Shown here in pieces: positions 19,045 through 27,573 of a stretch of 64,000 bases of DNA. Source of the stretch: Streptomyces bacillaris (GTDB lineage Bacteria; Actinomycetota; Actinomycetes; Streptomycetales; Streptomycetaceae); NCBI RefSeq assembly GCF_003268675.1, contig NZ_CP029378.1, positions 1,178,001-1,242,000 on the forward strand, given 5' to 3'. A model generated the notes under the pieces. It was given only the letters and a program-made list of their open reading frames with translations, had not been told where the DNA came from and did no database searches. The number at the start of each line of letters is the position of its first letter. Positions within the stretch are counted from its first letter, which is position 1. A program made the position numbers and the translations under genes.

Positions 19045-19640
19045 GACTGGACCGCCTCTCCCTGGCGGGCGGCCGCGAGGCGGACCGCGTCGAGGATCTT
19101 CTCGTACCCCGTGCAGCGGCACAGGTTGCCGGAGAGCGCCTCGCGGATGTCCTGGTCGGACGGGGAGGGGGTGTTCTCCAGCAGTTCGTCGGCGGCGACC
19201 AGCAGGCCGGGGGTGCAGAAGCCGCACTGGACGGCCCCGGCGTCGATGAACGCCTGCTGGATCGGGGACAGCTCGACGGCCTCGCCGGTCTGGCCGTCGG
19301 TGGGCCGGGCCTGCCAGCGCTTGGCGGAGTCCAGGGTGGTGCCGCAGGCGCCGGTGGCGCAGCCGCCGCCGGGGTGGGCGTCCTCGCGGTGCTTGGCGTA
19401 GTCGGCCAGGCCCTCGACGGTGACGACCTCGCGGCCCTCCACCTGACCGGCGGCGACCAGACAGGCGCAGACGGGCACGCCGTCCAGGCGGACCGTGCAG
19501 GACCCGCACTCGCCCTGTTCGCAGGCGTTCTTGGAACCGGGCAGCCCCATACGCTCACGCAGCACGTAGAGAAGGGACTCGCCCTCCCACACGTCGTCGG
19601 CTTCCTGCTGACGGCCGTTGACCGTGAAATTGACTCGCAT
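19041..19640 (-). CDS. xanthine dehydrogenase [2Fe-2S] subunit
   Basis: 199 aa small subunit that passes electrons from Mo to FAD. The plant-type ferredoxin cluster uses Cys40, Cys45, Cys48 and Cys60 (NACEQGECGSC...CAC). The second cluster lies in VQCGFCTPG and NLCRCTGY. A roughly 40-residue insert (about 85-125, including GGGCATGACG with two extra Cys) between the two cluster domains makes it longer than the typical ~160 aa subunit. It sits between the FAD and Mo subunit genes with 2-bp and overlapping junctions. Confidence 0.93.
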   Translation of the reverse strand: MRVNFTVNGRQQEADDVWEGESLLYVLRERMGLPGSKNACEQGECGSCTVRLDGVPVCACLVAAGQVEGREVVTVEGLADYAKHREDAHPGGGCATGACGTTLDSAKRWQARPTDGQTGEAVELSPIQQAFIDAGAVQCGFCTPGLLVAADELLENTPSPSDQDIREALSGNLCRCTGYEKILDAVRLAAARQGEAVQS

Positions 19641-19642
19641 GG

Positions 19643-20533
19643 TTACGCAGCTCCTTCCAGCGTGCGGCCCGCGCCGCGGTACTGCTCCCAGGTCCAGCCG
19701 AGCGTGCGGCGGGCCATGATGCCGACCGCGTGCCTGCGGTACTTCGCCGTGCCCCGGACGTCGTCGATCGGGTTGCAGGCGCCGGAGGCGAGCGCGGCGA
19801 ACTGCTTGGCGATGGCGGGGGTGATGATCTTTCCGTTCTCCCAGAACCCGCCCTCCTCCAGCGCGGCGTTCAGGAAGTCCTCGGCCTCCTTGGCCCGGAT
19901 GGGCGTCGGGGCGGCGGAGCCGATGCCGGTGCGCACGGTGCGGGTCTCGGGGTGCAGGGCGATGCCGAACGCGCAGACGGCGATGACCATGGCGTTGCGG
20001 GTGCCGACCTTGGAGTACTGCTGCGGTCCGTCGGCCTTCCTGATGTGCACGGCGCGGATCAGCTCGTCCGGCGCCAGGGCGTTGCGCTTGACGCCTGTGT
20101 AGAAAGCGTCGATGGGAATCAGCCGCGTACCGCGTACGGATTCGGCCTCGACCTCGCAGTCGGCGGCGAGGAGGGCCGGGTGCGCGTCACCGGCCGGCGA
20201 GGCGGTGCCCAGGTTGCCCCCGACCCCGCCGCGGTTGCGGATCTGCGGCGACGCGACGGTGTGCGAGGCGAGCGCCAGACCCGGCAGCTCGGTGCGCAGG
20301 TGCTCCATGATGGAGCTGTACGGCACGGAGGCGCCGAGCCGTACGCTCTCCTGGCCCACCTCCCACTCGGACAGCTCACCGATGCGGTTCAGGTCAAGGA
20401 GGTATTCGGGCCGCCGGTGGTCGAAGTTGATCTCGACCATCACATCCGTACCGCCCGCGATGGGCACAGCCGTGGGGTGCTCGGCCTTGGCGGCGAGCGC
20501 CTCCTCCCAGCTGGCGGGGCGAAGGAAGTCCAT
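19643..20533 (-). CDS. xanthine dehydrogenase FAD-binding subunit
   Basis: 296 aa subunit of the CoxM/FAD_binding_5 family. It passes electrons to NAD+. FAD contacts are visible in VPIAGGTDVMVEINF near residues 28-42 and IRNRGGVGGNLGTASPAGD around 105-125. ATG at 20533 was chosen because the conserved MDFLRPASWEEAL start follows; an in-frame ATG seven codons upstream is less likely. First gene of the leftward operon, so transcription should begin in the 315-bp region shared with pucR. Confidence 0.92.
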   Translation of the reverse strand: MDFLRPASWEEALAAKAEHPTAVPIAGGTDVMVEINFDHRRPEYLLDLNRIGELSEWEVGQESVRLGASVPYSSIMEHLRTELPGLALASHTVASPQIRNRGGVGGNLGTASPAGDAHPALLAADCEVEAESVRGTRLIPIDAFYTGVKRNALAPDELIRAVHIRKADGPQQYSKVGTRNAMVIAVCAFGIALHPETRTVRTGIGSAAPTPIRAKEAEDFLNAALEEGGFWENGKIITPAIAKQFAALASGACNPIDDVRGTAKYRRHAVGIMARRTLGWTWEQYRGAGRTLEGAA

Positions 20534-20848
20534 GAGTGGCTCTCTTCTTCTCAATCGGGTCGTTCACCGGGGCTGGGGACGGCCGGCCCGCGACTGGCTC
20601 GTATGGCTCGTTCATGTGGTGTTCACGTGGTGTGTGGCCCAGTACACAAGCCAGGACCCGGCGGGTGCAGTCACCGAAACACTGAAGGAGTTGGCTGGTC
20701 TCCGTCCTCGTCTTGTAGATTCGAACGAATGGCGGGGAACAGTAACCTCGCCGTAATTCACAGGTACCCGTTCACCCCTGTGGTCCCCCACCCCTTCCCG
20801 GCTTCACCCACCTGCTCCCACCCCTACGGAATGATCGGCGGCGACGAG
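20534..20848. other. divergent control region xanthine dehydrogenase / PucR
   Basis: 315 bp between the leftward xdh operon and the rightward PucR-type regulator. The right half is unusually AT-rich for this genome. It holds an inverted repeat ATTCG-AA-CGAAT (20719-20730) and TAGATT overlapping it, a reasonable -10 for the regulator. The layout suggests autoregulation and control of the xdh operon by the PucR protein. Confidence 0.5.
20719..20730. promoter_or_regulatory. candidate PucR operator
   Basis: 12-bp inverted repeat ATTCG-AA-CGAAT in the divergent xdh/pucR control region, 118 bp before the regulator start. Unproven. Confidence 0.35.
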
Positions 20849-22711
20849 ATGCGGCTGCGCGCACTGCTGGAGACCGATGCGCTGGGCCTGCGGCTGCTCG
20901 GCGGCCAGGACGAGCTGGACCGCACGGTCCGGGGCGTCATGACGACCGACCTGCGCGACCCCAGCCGCTACCTCTCCGGCGGCGAGCTGGTGCTGACGGG
21001 GCTGGCCTGGCGGCGGGACGCGAGCGACTCCGAGCCGTTCGTCCGGATCCTGGCGGGGGCCGGGGTGGCCGGGCTGGCGGCGGGCGAGGCGGAGCTGGGC
21101 GACATCCCGGCCGATCTGGTCGAGGCGTGCGACCACCACCGGCTGCCGCTCTTCGCGGTGCACGAGACCGTGGCATTCGCAACGATCACCGAGCATGTCG
21201 TACGCCAGGTCTCCGGCGAGCGGGCGGGCGATCTGGCGGCCGTGGTCGACCGCCACCGGCGGCTGATGACCTCGGGCCCGGCGGGCGGCGGCCCCGAAGT
21301 GGTCCTGGACCTGCTCACCTCCGACCTGGACCTGCGGGCCTGGGTCCTCTCCCCCACCGGCCGCCAGATCGCCGGGGCGGGCACCCCGCTGCCCGGCCCC
21401 CTGGGCGCCACGCTCGCCGGGCACCACCTGGCCGCGACCCGCACCGGACGCCGGGCCCCGCACCGGGCGGCCGTCGCGGGGACGACGTACTCCCTCTTCC
21501 CGATCCGGAACGCCAGCCGGGGCGCGGTCCCGGCCGCCCGGGACGTGCGGGAGTCGGTGCTCTCGGACTGGCTGCTCGCCGTGGAGGCGGACGCCTCGGA
21601 CTGGCCGGCCGCCCGGCTGGACCTGCTCCAGGGCGTGACCCAGCTGATCGCGGTGGAGCGGGACCGCCGCGAAGCGGCCCGTACGGTACGCCGACGGCTC
21701 GCCCAGGAGGTCCTGGAGCTGGTCCAGGCGGGCGCCGCCCCGGCCGAGATCGCCGCCCGGCTCCGGGTCGCCGCCCCGGTCCTGCTGCCCGGCCTCGGGG
21801 TGGCCCCGCAGTGGCAGGTCGTGGTGGCCCGGGTCGACTGGACCGCCGCCGACGCGAGCGCGCCGGGCGGGGTCCCGGGAGACATCGCGGGCGGGCCGGT
21901 CGCCCAGGCGCTGCTGGAGGAGATCCTCGTCGACCCGGCGGTCAGCGGCCCCGACTCCGCCGACCGGATCGCCGTCGCCCACACGGGCGAGGAGGCCATC
22001 GCGCTCGTACCGCTCCCTGCCGGGCCCGCGCCCCTCCCGGACACGGTAGGTGACGCCACCGACACCGACGCCGACGCGGATGCCGGTCTCCCGGCGGACG
22101 GCGACGGGGCCGTACGGGAGACGGGGACGGGGGCTCCGGCGGCAGCCGGGGCAGGGACTGGGGCCGGGGCGAAACCAGGGACCGGCGCGGCCCCCACGGC
22201 CGCCGCTCAGGACCCCGCGCTCCACGCCGACGCGCTGCTCGCCGCCGTACGCGAACCGCTCTCGGCGGGGCTCGCCGACGACGGGCGGCTGACACTCGGT
22301 GTCAGCGCTGCCGTGCACTCGGCCGAGGGGCTGCGCGGGGCGCTGGAGGAGGCCCGGCACGCCCGCCGGGTGGCGGCGGCCCGGCCGGGCCGGGTCTGCG
22401 CGGCGGGCCACCACGAGCTGGCCTCGCACGTGCTGCTGCTGCCGTTCGTCCCCGACGACGTCCGCCGCGCCTTCACCGCCCGGTTGCTGGACCCGCTGCG
22501 CGACTACGACCGGCGCCACCGCGCGGAGCTGATCGAGACGCTGGAGGCCTTCCTCGACTGCGACGGCTCCTGGACACGGTGCGCGGCCCGGCTGCACCTC
22601 CACGTCAACACACTGCGCTACCGCGTCGGCCGCATCGAGCAGTTGACGGGCCGTGACCTCTCGCGGCTGGAGGACAAGCTCGATTTCTTCCTCGCCCTGC
22701 GTATGAGCTGA
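20849..22711 (+). CDS. PucR family transcriptional regulator of purine catabolism
   Basis: 620 aa regulator. The N-terminal PucR ligand-sensing domain (about 1-125; LRALLETDALGLRLLGG, ...DLRDPSRYLSGGELVLTG) is followed by a middle GGDEF-like region and a C-terminal HTH_30 (about 560-618; CDGSWTRCAARLHLHVNTLR then YRVGRIEQLTGRDL). A roughly 60-residue Ala/Gly/Thr/Asp-rich linker (about 390-450) of low complexity separates the sensor from the effector parts. ATG 20849 is preferred; ATG 20831 in frame would add six residues. Divergent placement next to xanthine dehydrogenase points to control of purine use, as known for Bacillus PucR. Confidence 0.88.
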   Translation: MRLRALLETDALGLRLLGGQDELDRTVRGVMTTDLRDPSRYLSGGELVLTGLAWRRDASDSEPFVRILAGAGVAGLAAGEAELGDIPADLVEACDHHRLPLFAVHETVAFATITEHVVRQVSGERAGDLAAVVDRHRRLMTSGPAGGGPEVVLDLLTSDLDLRAWVLSPTGRQIAGAGTPLPGPLGATLAGHHLAATRTGRRAPHRAAVAGTTYSLFPIRNASRGAVPAARDVRESVLSDWLLAVEADASDWPAARLDLLQGVTQLIAVERDRREAARTVRRRLAQEVLELVQAGAAPAEIAARLRVAAPVLLPGLGVAPQWQVVVARVDWTAADASAPGGVPGDIAGGPVAQALLEEILVDPAVSGPDSADRIAVAHTGEEAIALVPLPAGPAPLPDTVGDATDTDADADAGLPADGDGAVRETGTGAPAAAGAGTGAGAKPGTGAAPTAAAQDPALHADALLAAVREPLSAGLADDGRLTLGVSAAVHSAEGLRGALEEARHARRVAAARPGRVCAAGHHELASHVLLLPFVPDDVRRAFTARLLDPLRDYDRRHRAELIETLEAFLDCDGSWTRCAARLHLHVNTLRYRVGRIEQLTGRDLSRLEDKLDFFLALRMS

Positions 22712-22858
22712 CCCGCGCGCCCCGCCGAGCGCGGGTCCGCTCCCCCCGTTTGTGAATTCCTTCACCTGACATCGGTCGGACCTCTTGGCCCGGCGTGCCG
22801 ATCCGTGCTGAGATGCGGCGGTACTCAACAGCACAATGGCGCGCTCGGGGAGGGCAAT

Positions 22859-23653
22859 GTGGCGGATACCGCCATGTCTGGTTCCGGAACGACAGCAGAT
22901 GACGATCCGCCGCTCCAGACAGCGGTATGGCGGCTGCGGTCCCGCGCCTGCTGGACGGATGCGGCCGCCCTGCTGGAGCCGCACGCGGCGAGCGACCCGG
23001 CGGCGGCGCTCCAGCGCACCGCCCTGCTGACCGAACGGTGCCTCTACACCGGCGAGGGGTGGACCGACGCCGAGGACGCGCTGCGGAGCGCGGAGGCGCT
23101 GGCCCGCACCGACGACGAGCGCGGCGGGGCCGCCTGTGAGCGGGGCCATCTCGCCTACGCCTCCACCCTGTTGGGCGTACGGGACCGGGCCGACGAGGCG
23201 AGCGTGGCGCTGAGCCGGGCGGCGGCGCTGCTGGCCCCCACCGCGCCCGGGCGGCCGCTGCTGGACTTCCGGCGCGGGCTGATCGCGCAGAACATCGCGG
23301 ACGCCCCGCAGTCCGCCCGCGCCGCCTACCGCCGGGCGCACGCCGGTGCGGCCGCGCGCGGCGACGAGCTGCTGCTCTCCTTCACCTGGCGCCACCTCGC
23401 CGCCCTCGCGCTCCAGGAGGGTGAGCTGGCCGAGGCCCGGCACGGGTTCGCGGAGTCGCTGCGGATCCGGGAGGAGCTGGGCTATCTGGTCGGTACGGCC
23501 CCGGCGCTGATCTCGCTGGCGGAGGCGGAGCCCGAACCGGAGGCGGCCCGGCTGCGCGCGGAGGCGGGGCGGCTGTTCCGGCTGCTGGGCGGGGTGCCGA
23601 CCTGGCTGGCCCCGCACCTCGGGGTCCCGGGTCCGCGACCGGCGGCGGGCTGA
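22859..23653 (+). CDS. TPR-like helical protein of unknown function
   Basis: 264 aa, Ala/Leu/Arg-rich, with repeated helical pairs resembling tetratricopeptide repeats (for example AALALQEGELAEARHGFAES at about 180-199). No signal peptide, no catalytic motif. The GTG at 22859 has AGGAGGG-like sequence (GGGAGGG) just before it; an alternative in-frame ATG is at 22874. It may act as a protein-interaction scaffold; no partner is apparent. The gene ends in a terminator shared with the convergent GntR gene. Confidence 0.65.
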   Translation: MADTAMSGSGTTADDDPPLQTAVWRLRSRACWTDAAALLEPHAASDPAAALQRTALLTERCLYTGEGWTDAEDALRSAEALARTDDERGGAACERGHLAYASTLLGVRDRADEASVALSRAAALLAPTAPGRPLLDFRRGLIAQNIADAPQSARAAYRRAHAGAAARGDELLLSFTWRHLAALALQEGELAEARHGFAESLRIREELGYLVGTAPALISLAEAEPEPEAARLRAEAGRLFRLLGGVPTWLAPHLGVPGPRPAAG

Positions 23654-23670
23654 GGGGCGTTGGCCTGGGT

Positions 23671-23704
23671 GCGCGGACGTCCGGGGGCCCTCAGACGTCC
23701 GCGC
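23671..23704. terminator. bidirectional terminator
   Basis: Perfect 11-bp inverted repeat (23671-23681 with 23694-23704), 12-nt loop, between convergent genes. The right arm covers the end of the GntR gene. Confidence 0.7.
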
Positions 23705-24488
23705 CCGTGAAGTGTTCCCGTACGAGGGCCTGCACGACGGCCAGGTCCTGGGCGGTCAGGGCGTCCAGCAGCGCCGTGTGCTCGGCGGCGTCGGCCAGCA
23801 GGTCGGCACGGCGGGTGGCGGGGTTGGCCACCAGCGGCCACTGCGAGCGGCGGTGCAGCTCGTCGGCGATGGCCACCAGCTGCTCGTTCCCCGCCAGGGC
23901 GAGGACCGCCCGGTGGAAGGCCCGGTCGCACTCGGCGTAGCTCGCCCGGTCGCCCACCGCGGCGGCCGCGACCGTGGCGTCCGCCAGCGGCCGCAGCGCC
24001 GCCCACCGCTCCGCCGGGACGGTGCGGGCCAGCCGGAGCATCACCGGCACCTCGATCAGGGCCCGTACCTCGGCCAGCTCCGCCAGCTCCCGGGGCCCGC
24101 GCTCGCTGACCCGGAAGCCGCGGTTCGGCACCACCTCGACGGCGCCCTCGGTGGCCAGCTGCTGCATCGCCTCGCGCACCGGGGTCGCGGAGACCCCGAA
24201 GCGGGCGCCGAGCACGGGGGCGGAGTAGACCTGGCCGGGGATCAGCTCGCCGTCGACGAGCGCGGCGCGCAGGGCCTCCAGGATCTGGCCCCGGACGGAG
24301 TGACGGACGACACGGGGGGCGGGCGGCTCGCCGTGCGTGTGCTCGCCCCGGGCCCCGCGAGCGCCCCCGGCGCGCTCGACGTCCTGCGAACGGCCGACGC
24401 ACAGCTGTTCGGGCACCCGGCCGGTCACCGGGGTGCCCGCGGGCGCGTACGGCGGCCGTACGCCCTCTCGCGCGCTGCCCTGCTCCAC
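23691..24488 (-). CDS. GntR family transcriptional regulator (FCD/FadR-type)
   Basis: 265 aa. The N-terminal ~55 residues are a disordered, charged leader. The winged helix follows (VVRHSVRGQILEALRAALVD; FGVSATPVREAMQQLATEGA) and then an all-helical FCD ligand domain (AFHRAVLALAGNEQLVAIAD, EHTALLDALTAQD). I place the start at GTG 24488 because GAGGAGG lies 5-6 bp upstream; an ATG at 24575 lacks a ribosome site. FCD regulators sense small carboxylates or other metabolites. Divergent from the FhuF-type gene, but the effector is unknown. Confidence 0.8.
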   Translation of the reverse strand: MEQGSAREGVRPPYAPAGTPVTGRVPEQLCVGRSQDVERAGGARGARGEHTHGEPPAPRVVRHSVRGQILEALRAALVDGELIPGQVYSAPVLGARFGVSATPVREAMQQLATEGAVEVVPNRGFRVSERGPRELAELAEVRALIEVPVMLRLARTVPAERWAALRPLADATVAAAAVGDRASYAECDRAFHRAVLALAGNEQLVAIADELHRRSQWPLVANPATRRADLLADAAEHTALLDALTAQDLAVVQALVREHFTGADV

Positions 24489-24587
24489 CCGGACCTCCTC
24501 GGCCTGCCTGCGGGCCGGGTCGCGTGCGCCCGGCCCCCCGTGCACGATAGAGGGAGGAGGCCGCAGTTCAAACATCGATTGCGTCGG

Positions 24588-24603
24588 GTAAGGTAAACCT
24601 TAC
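24588..24603 (+). promoter_or_regulatory. iron box (DmdR/IdeR-type operator)
   Basis: GTAAGGT-AA-ACCTTAC, a near-perfect 16-bp inverted repeat that matches the core of the actinobacterial DtxR-family iron box. It lies 31 bp before the FhuF-like start and should repress the gene in iron-replete cells. Confidence 0.75.
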
Positions 24604-24634
24604 CTGCACACGATCCCGATTCGGTGGTCCCTGC

Positions 24635-25486
24635 ATGACCCTCACCCCGCTGCTCGCCGGCGCCGCGACGACGTCCCCCGTGACCGCCGCGTACACCCGC
24701 CTGACCGAGGTCTTCCCCGGTCTGCGCGCCGAGGTGCTCGACGAGGGCGTGAGCGCCCCGACGGGCGCCGGCTGGGTCGGCGCGGCCGAGCTGGCCGCCG
24801 GCGGGGCCGCCGTGGACACCTTCCTGGCCTGGGACAACGCCCAGGTGCTCCGGGACTACGGACAGCAGGCCCGCCCCGACGTGGTGGCCAGCTTCGGCCT
24901 CCACCGGTACGCCTGGCCCGCCTGTCTGCTGGTGACCGTGCCCTGGTTCCTGCACCGCCGGGTGCCGCGCATCCCGGTCGAGGACGTGGCCTTCCAGCGG
25001 GCGCTCGGGCACCTGACCGTGCGGGTGAGGGAGTTCGCCTGCCTCCCGGACGACCCGGCGGCGGACCTCCCCGGCGCCCGGGTGGTGCCGGACGAGGCGG
25101 CGCTGCGGGCCGAGGTGCTGGCCGCGCTCACCGAACACCTGGCCCCGGTGCTGGAAGGTTTCGGTCCGCGGATGCGGCGGGGGAAGCGGGCGCTGTGGGG
25201 GATGGCGACCGACGAGATCGTCGAGGGCCTCTGGTACATCGCGCACCTGCTCGGTGAGGAGCGCCGCGCGATGGCCGAGCTGGAGCTGCTGCTCCCCGGC
25301 ACTACGAAGCCGTACGTGGGCACCGCGGGCTTCCGCGAGCTGACCGGCCCCGAGGGGCAGTCGCTGCCGACCCGGGACCGGGCGAGCTGCTGCCTCTTCT
25401 ACACCCTGCGCCCCGAGGACACCTGTGTGACCTGCCCGCGCACCTGTGACGCCGACCGGGTCCGGAAGCTCGCCACCGCTTCCTGA
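24635..25486 (+). CDS. FhuF-like (2Fe-2S) ferric siderophore reductase
   Basis: 283 aa. The C-terminus ends with CCLFY...CVTCPRTC, the Cys-Cys-Xn-Cys-X2-Cys [2Fe-2S] signature of FhuF-type ferric-siderophore reductases. The N-terminal two-thirds is the family helical domain (ASFGLHRYAWPACLL; LWYIAHLLGEERRAM). ATG 24635 lies 31 bp after a strong iron box, so iron-limitation induction is well supported. It probably releases iron from imported siderophores in the cytosol. No siderophore transporter lies next to it, so it acts with uptake systems elsewhere. Confidence 0.85.
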   Translation: MTLTPLLAGAATTSPVTAAYTRLTEVFPGLRAEVLDEGVSAPTGAGWVGAAELAAGGAAVDTFLAWDNAQVLRDYGQQARPDVVASFGLHRYAWPACLLVTVPWFLHRRVPRIPVEDVAFQRALGHLTVRVREFACLPDDPAADLPGARVVPDEAALRAEVLAALTEHLAPVLEGFGPRMRRGKRALWGMATDEIVEGLWYIAHLLGEERRAMAELELLLPGTTKPYVGTAGFRELTGPEGQSLPTRDRASCCLFYTLRPEDTCVTCPRTCDADRVRKLATAS

Positions 25487-25732
25487 CTCCCGCCCGGCCG
25501 ACCGACGGGCCGGTCGCCCGACGGAAACGGAAGGCCCTGATCCACACCGCCCTTCCGGATGACGTGAAATCGAACGCAACTCGCTTTCACCGCGCGGCAG
25601 TTCGAGAAGATTCCACCCATCGATAGCCTCTCCCACCCCCATGGCGTGCTCTTGTCCCGAAACCCGCGGAGCGGGACGGGAATTCCGTCACGATGGCGCA
25701 CGAAACGCCCTACGTGATGCAAGGGACCGCGC

Positions 25733-26841
25733 ATGAGACTGACCGACATATCGCTTGACTGGCTGCTTCCGGGCGCCGTGCTGCTCGTGGGAGTCATGGC
25801 GGCGGTGACGGTGGTCGCTCGCGGCAGGCGTGCCGCCGGCAAGGCCGCGGCCGACGACTCCTGGGAACGCAGCGAGGAGCGCCGGCGACGCAAGGAAGCG
25901 CTGTACGCCACCGCCAGTTACGTCCTGCTGTTCTGCTGCGCGGCCGTCGCCGCCGCGCTCTCCTTCCACGGGCTCGTCGGCTTCGGCCGGCAGAACCTGA
26001 ACCTGAGCGGCGGCTGGGAGTACCTGGTCCCGTTCGGACTGGACGGGGCCGCGATGTTCTGTTCCGTGCTGGCCGTACGGGAGGCGAGCCACGGAGACGC
26101 GGCGCTCGGCTCCCGGCTGCTGGTGTGGACGTTCGCCGGGGCCGCCGCCTGGTTCAACTGGGTGCACGCCCCGAGGGGCATGGACCACGCGGGCGCCCCG
26201 CACTTCTTCGCGGGGATGTCCCTCTCGGCCGCGGTGCTCTTCGACCGCGCGCTGAAGCAGACCCGGCGGGCCGCGCTGCGCGAACAGGGCCTGGTGCCCC
26301 GCCCGTTGCCGCAGATCCGGATCGTCCGCTGGCTGCGGGCCCCCGGGAGACCTTCGGTGCCTGGTCGCTGATGCTCCTGGAGGGCGTCCGCACCCTGGAC
26401 GAGGCGGTGGACGAGGTGCGGGAGGACCGCAAGGAGCGGGAACAGGACCGGGTGCGCCGCCGCGACCAGGCGAAGCTGGAGCGGGCCCGTATCAAGGCCC
26501 TCAACCGGCAGAACCGGGCCTGGGGGCGCGGCCGCATCGGCCACCAGGTGGACGTCCAGGCACTCGCCCCGGCGGCCTCGGGCACGGGCGGCACGGCGCC
26601 GCCCGTCGCGGAGCCCGCCATAGCGGAGCCGGGTCAGCTGCCTCTGCGCCCCCGGCCATCCCTGCAAGCCGTCGGCCCGACACAGCCGGCGGACGGTTCG
26701 AACTCGAAGAGCCTTGGCCCTTCGACCCCGGGAAGTGACCGGGGGGCCGTCGATCTCACCGCCGAGGACGACACCCAGACACTCCCCCGGCTCGACTCGC
26801 TGGAGCAGAAACTGAAGGATCTGGAGCAGCAGTTCGGCTGA
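25733..26841 (+). pseudogene. DUF2637 membrane protein, single frameshift
   Basis: Reconstructed 369 aa. The N-terminal DUF2637 domain has about four membrane helices (WLLPGAVLLVGVMAAVTVVA; YVLLFCCAAVAAALSFHGLV; WTFAGAAAWFNWVHAPRGMD; SAAVLFDRAL). At a five-C run (26340-26344) the frame is lost. Adding one C gives LRAPRETFGAW and a charged helical stretch rich in Arg/Glu (EVREDRKEREQDRVRRRDQA) plus a short C-terminal coiled coil (LEQKLKDLEQQFG). Without it translation ends at 26371, losing the cytoplasmic half. The precise continuation of family-like sequence makes an assembly error plausible. Confidence 0.8.
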
Positions 26842-26866
26842 GCGTGCGGGCCACCGGCCCGCACGC
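26842..26866. terminator. terminator after DUF2637 gene
   Basis: Perfect 11-bp inverted repeat (26842-26852 with 26856-26866), 3-nt loop. It lies between convergent genes. Confidence 0.7.
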
Positions 26867-26884
26867 CGTGCGGCGGAGGGGCGT

Positions 26885-27343
26885 TCAGACCCCTTCGCCG
26901 CGCAGCTCGAACCAGACCACCTTCCCCAGGGCCCGCGCCTCGACCCCCCAGGCGTCGGCCAGGCTCCGCACCAGGATCAGCCCCCGGCCGTGCGTACCGT
27001 CGTCGGCGTTCGGTACGTACGGCGCGGGCAGGTCCGCCTCGAAGTCCTGGACCTCCACCCGGAGCGCCGCGGGCGTGGCCGTCGCGGTGACCACGGCCCC
27101 GTGCCGGGTGTGGATCAGCGCGTTGGTCACCAGCTCGCTCAGCAGCAGCTCCGCCTCCTCGATCCGTTCGGCGCCGGAGCGATGTCGGAGGAACTCCCGC
27201 AGCTCGCGCCGGACCTCCCCCACCGCCGACCGTTCCGTATGGCCCACTCTGCGGCGCATCCGGGCCGGCTGCTGCGCCTCACCCGGTCTCCGTCCCCGGG
27301 GGCCTCGCCCCTCGGCGGCCCGGTCCCTCTTCTGACGCTTCAC
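26885..27343 (-). CDS. ATP-binding regulatory protein (anti-sigma-factor-like HATPase)
   Basis: About 152 aa. GHKL-type ATPase fold of the RsbW/SpoIIAB-like family common in Streptomyces. The N-box is EAELLLSELVTNALIHTRHG and the ATP lid includes DDGTHGRGLILVRSLADAWG. A basic N-terminal tail (KRQKRDR, RRRVGHTERSA) precedes the domain. The GTG at 27343 has a GGGGGAAA site upstream; GTG 27361 is an alternative. Such proteins bind sigma factors or anti-anti-sigma factors; the partner is not in this window. Confidence 0.82.
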   Translation of the reverse strand: MKRQKRDRAAEGRGPRGRRPGEAQQPARMRRRVGHTERSAVGEVRRELREFLRHRSGAERIEEAELLLSELVTNALIHTRHGAVVTATATPAALRVEVQDFEADLPAPYVPNADDGTHGRGLILVRSLADAWGVEARALGKVVWFELRGEGV

Positions 27344-27573
27344 CGTTTCCCCCGCCCGCACAGCGATTCGACCTCCTCTGTCCCGGCCGTCCGTCGAACA
27401 GCCTCACGGGATGCATGCCCCTGTACGCGCACGGTCACGCTTGTCGATCCGGCCGGAAGAGCACGGGCCGGGGCAGCGGGGGGCGCATGGGGAATGCCGC
27501 CCCACGGATGCGGTCAGGGGCGCTCCGGGCGGCGCAGGGAGCGCATCAGGGCCGGGGGGAGTCGCTCACGGTC

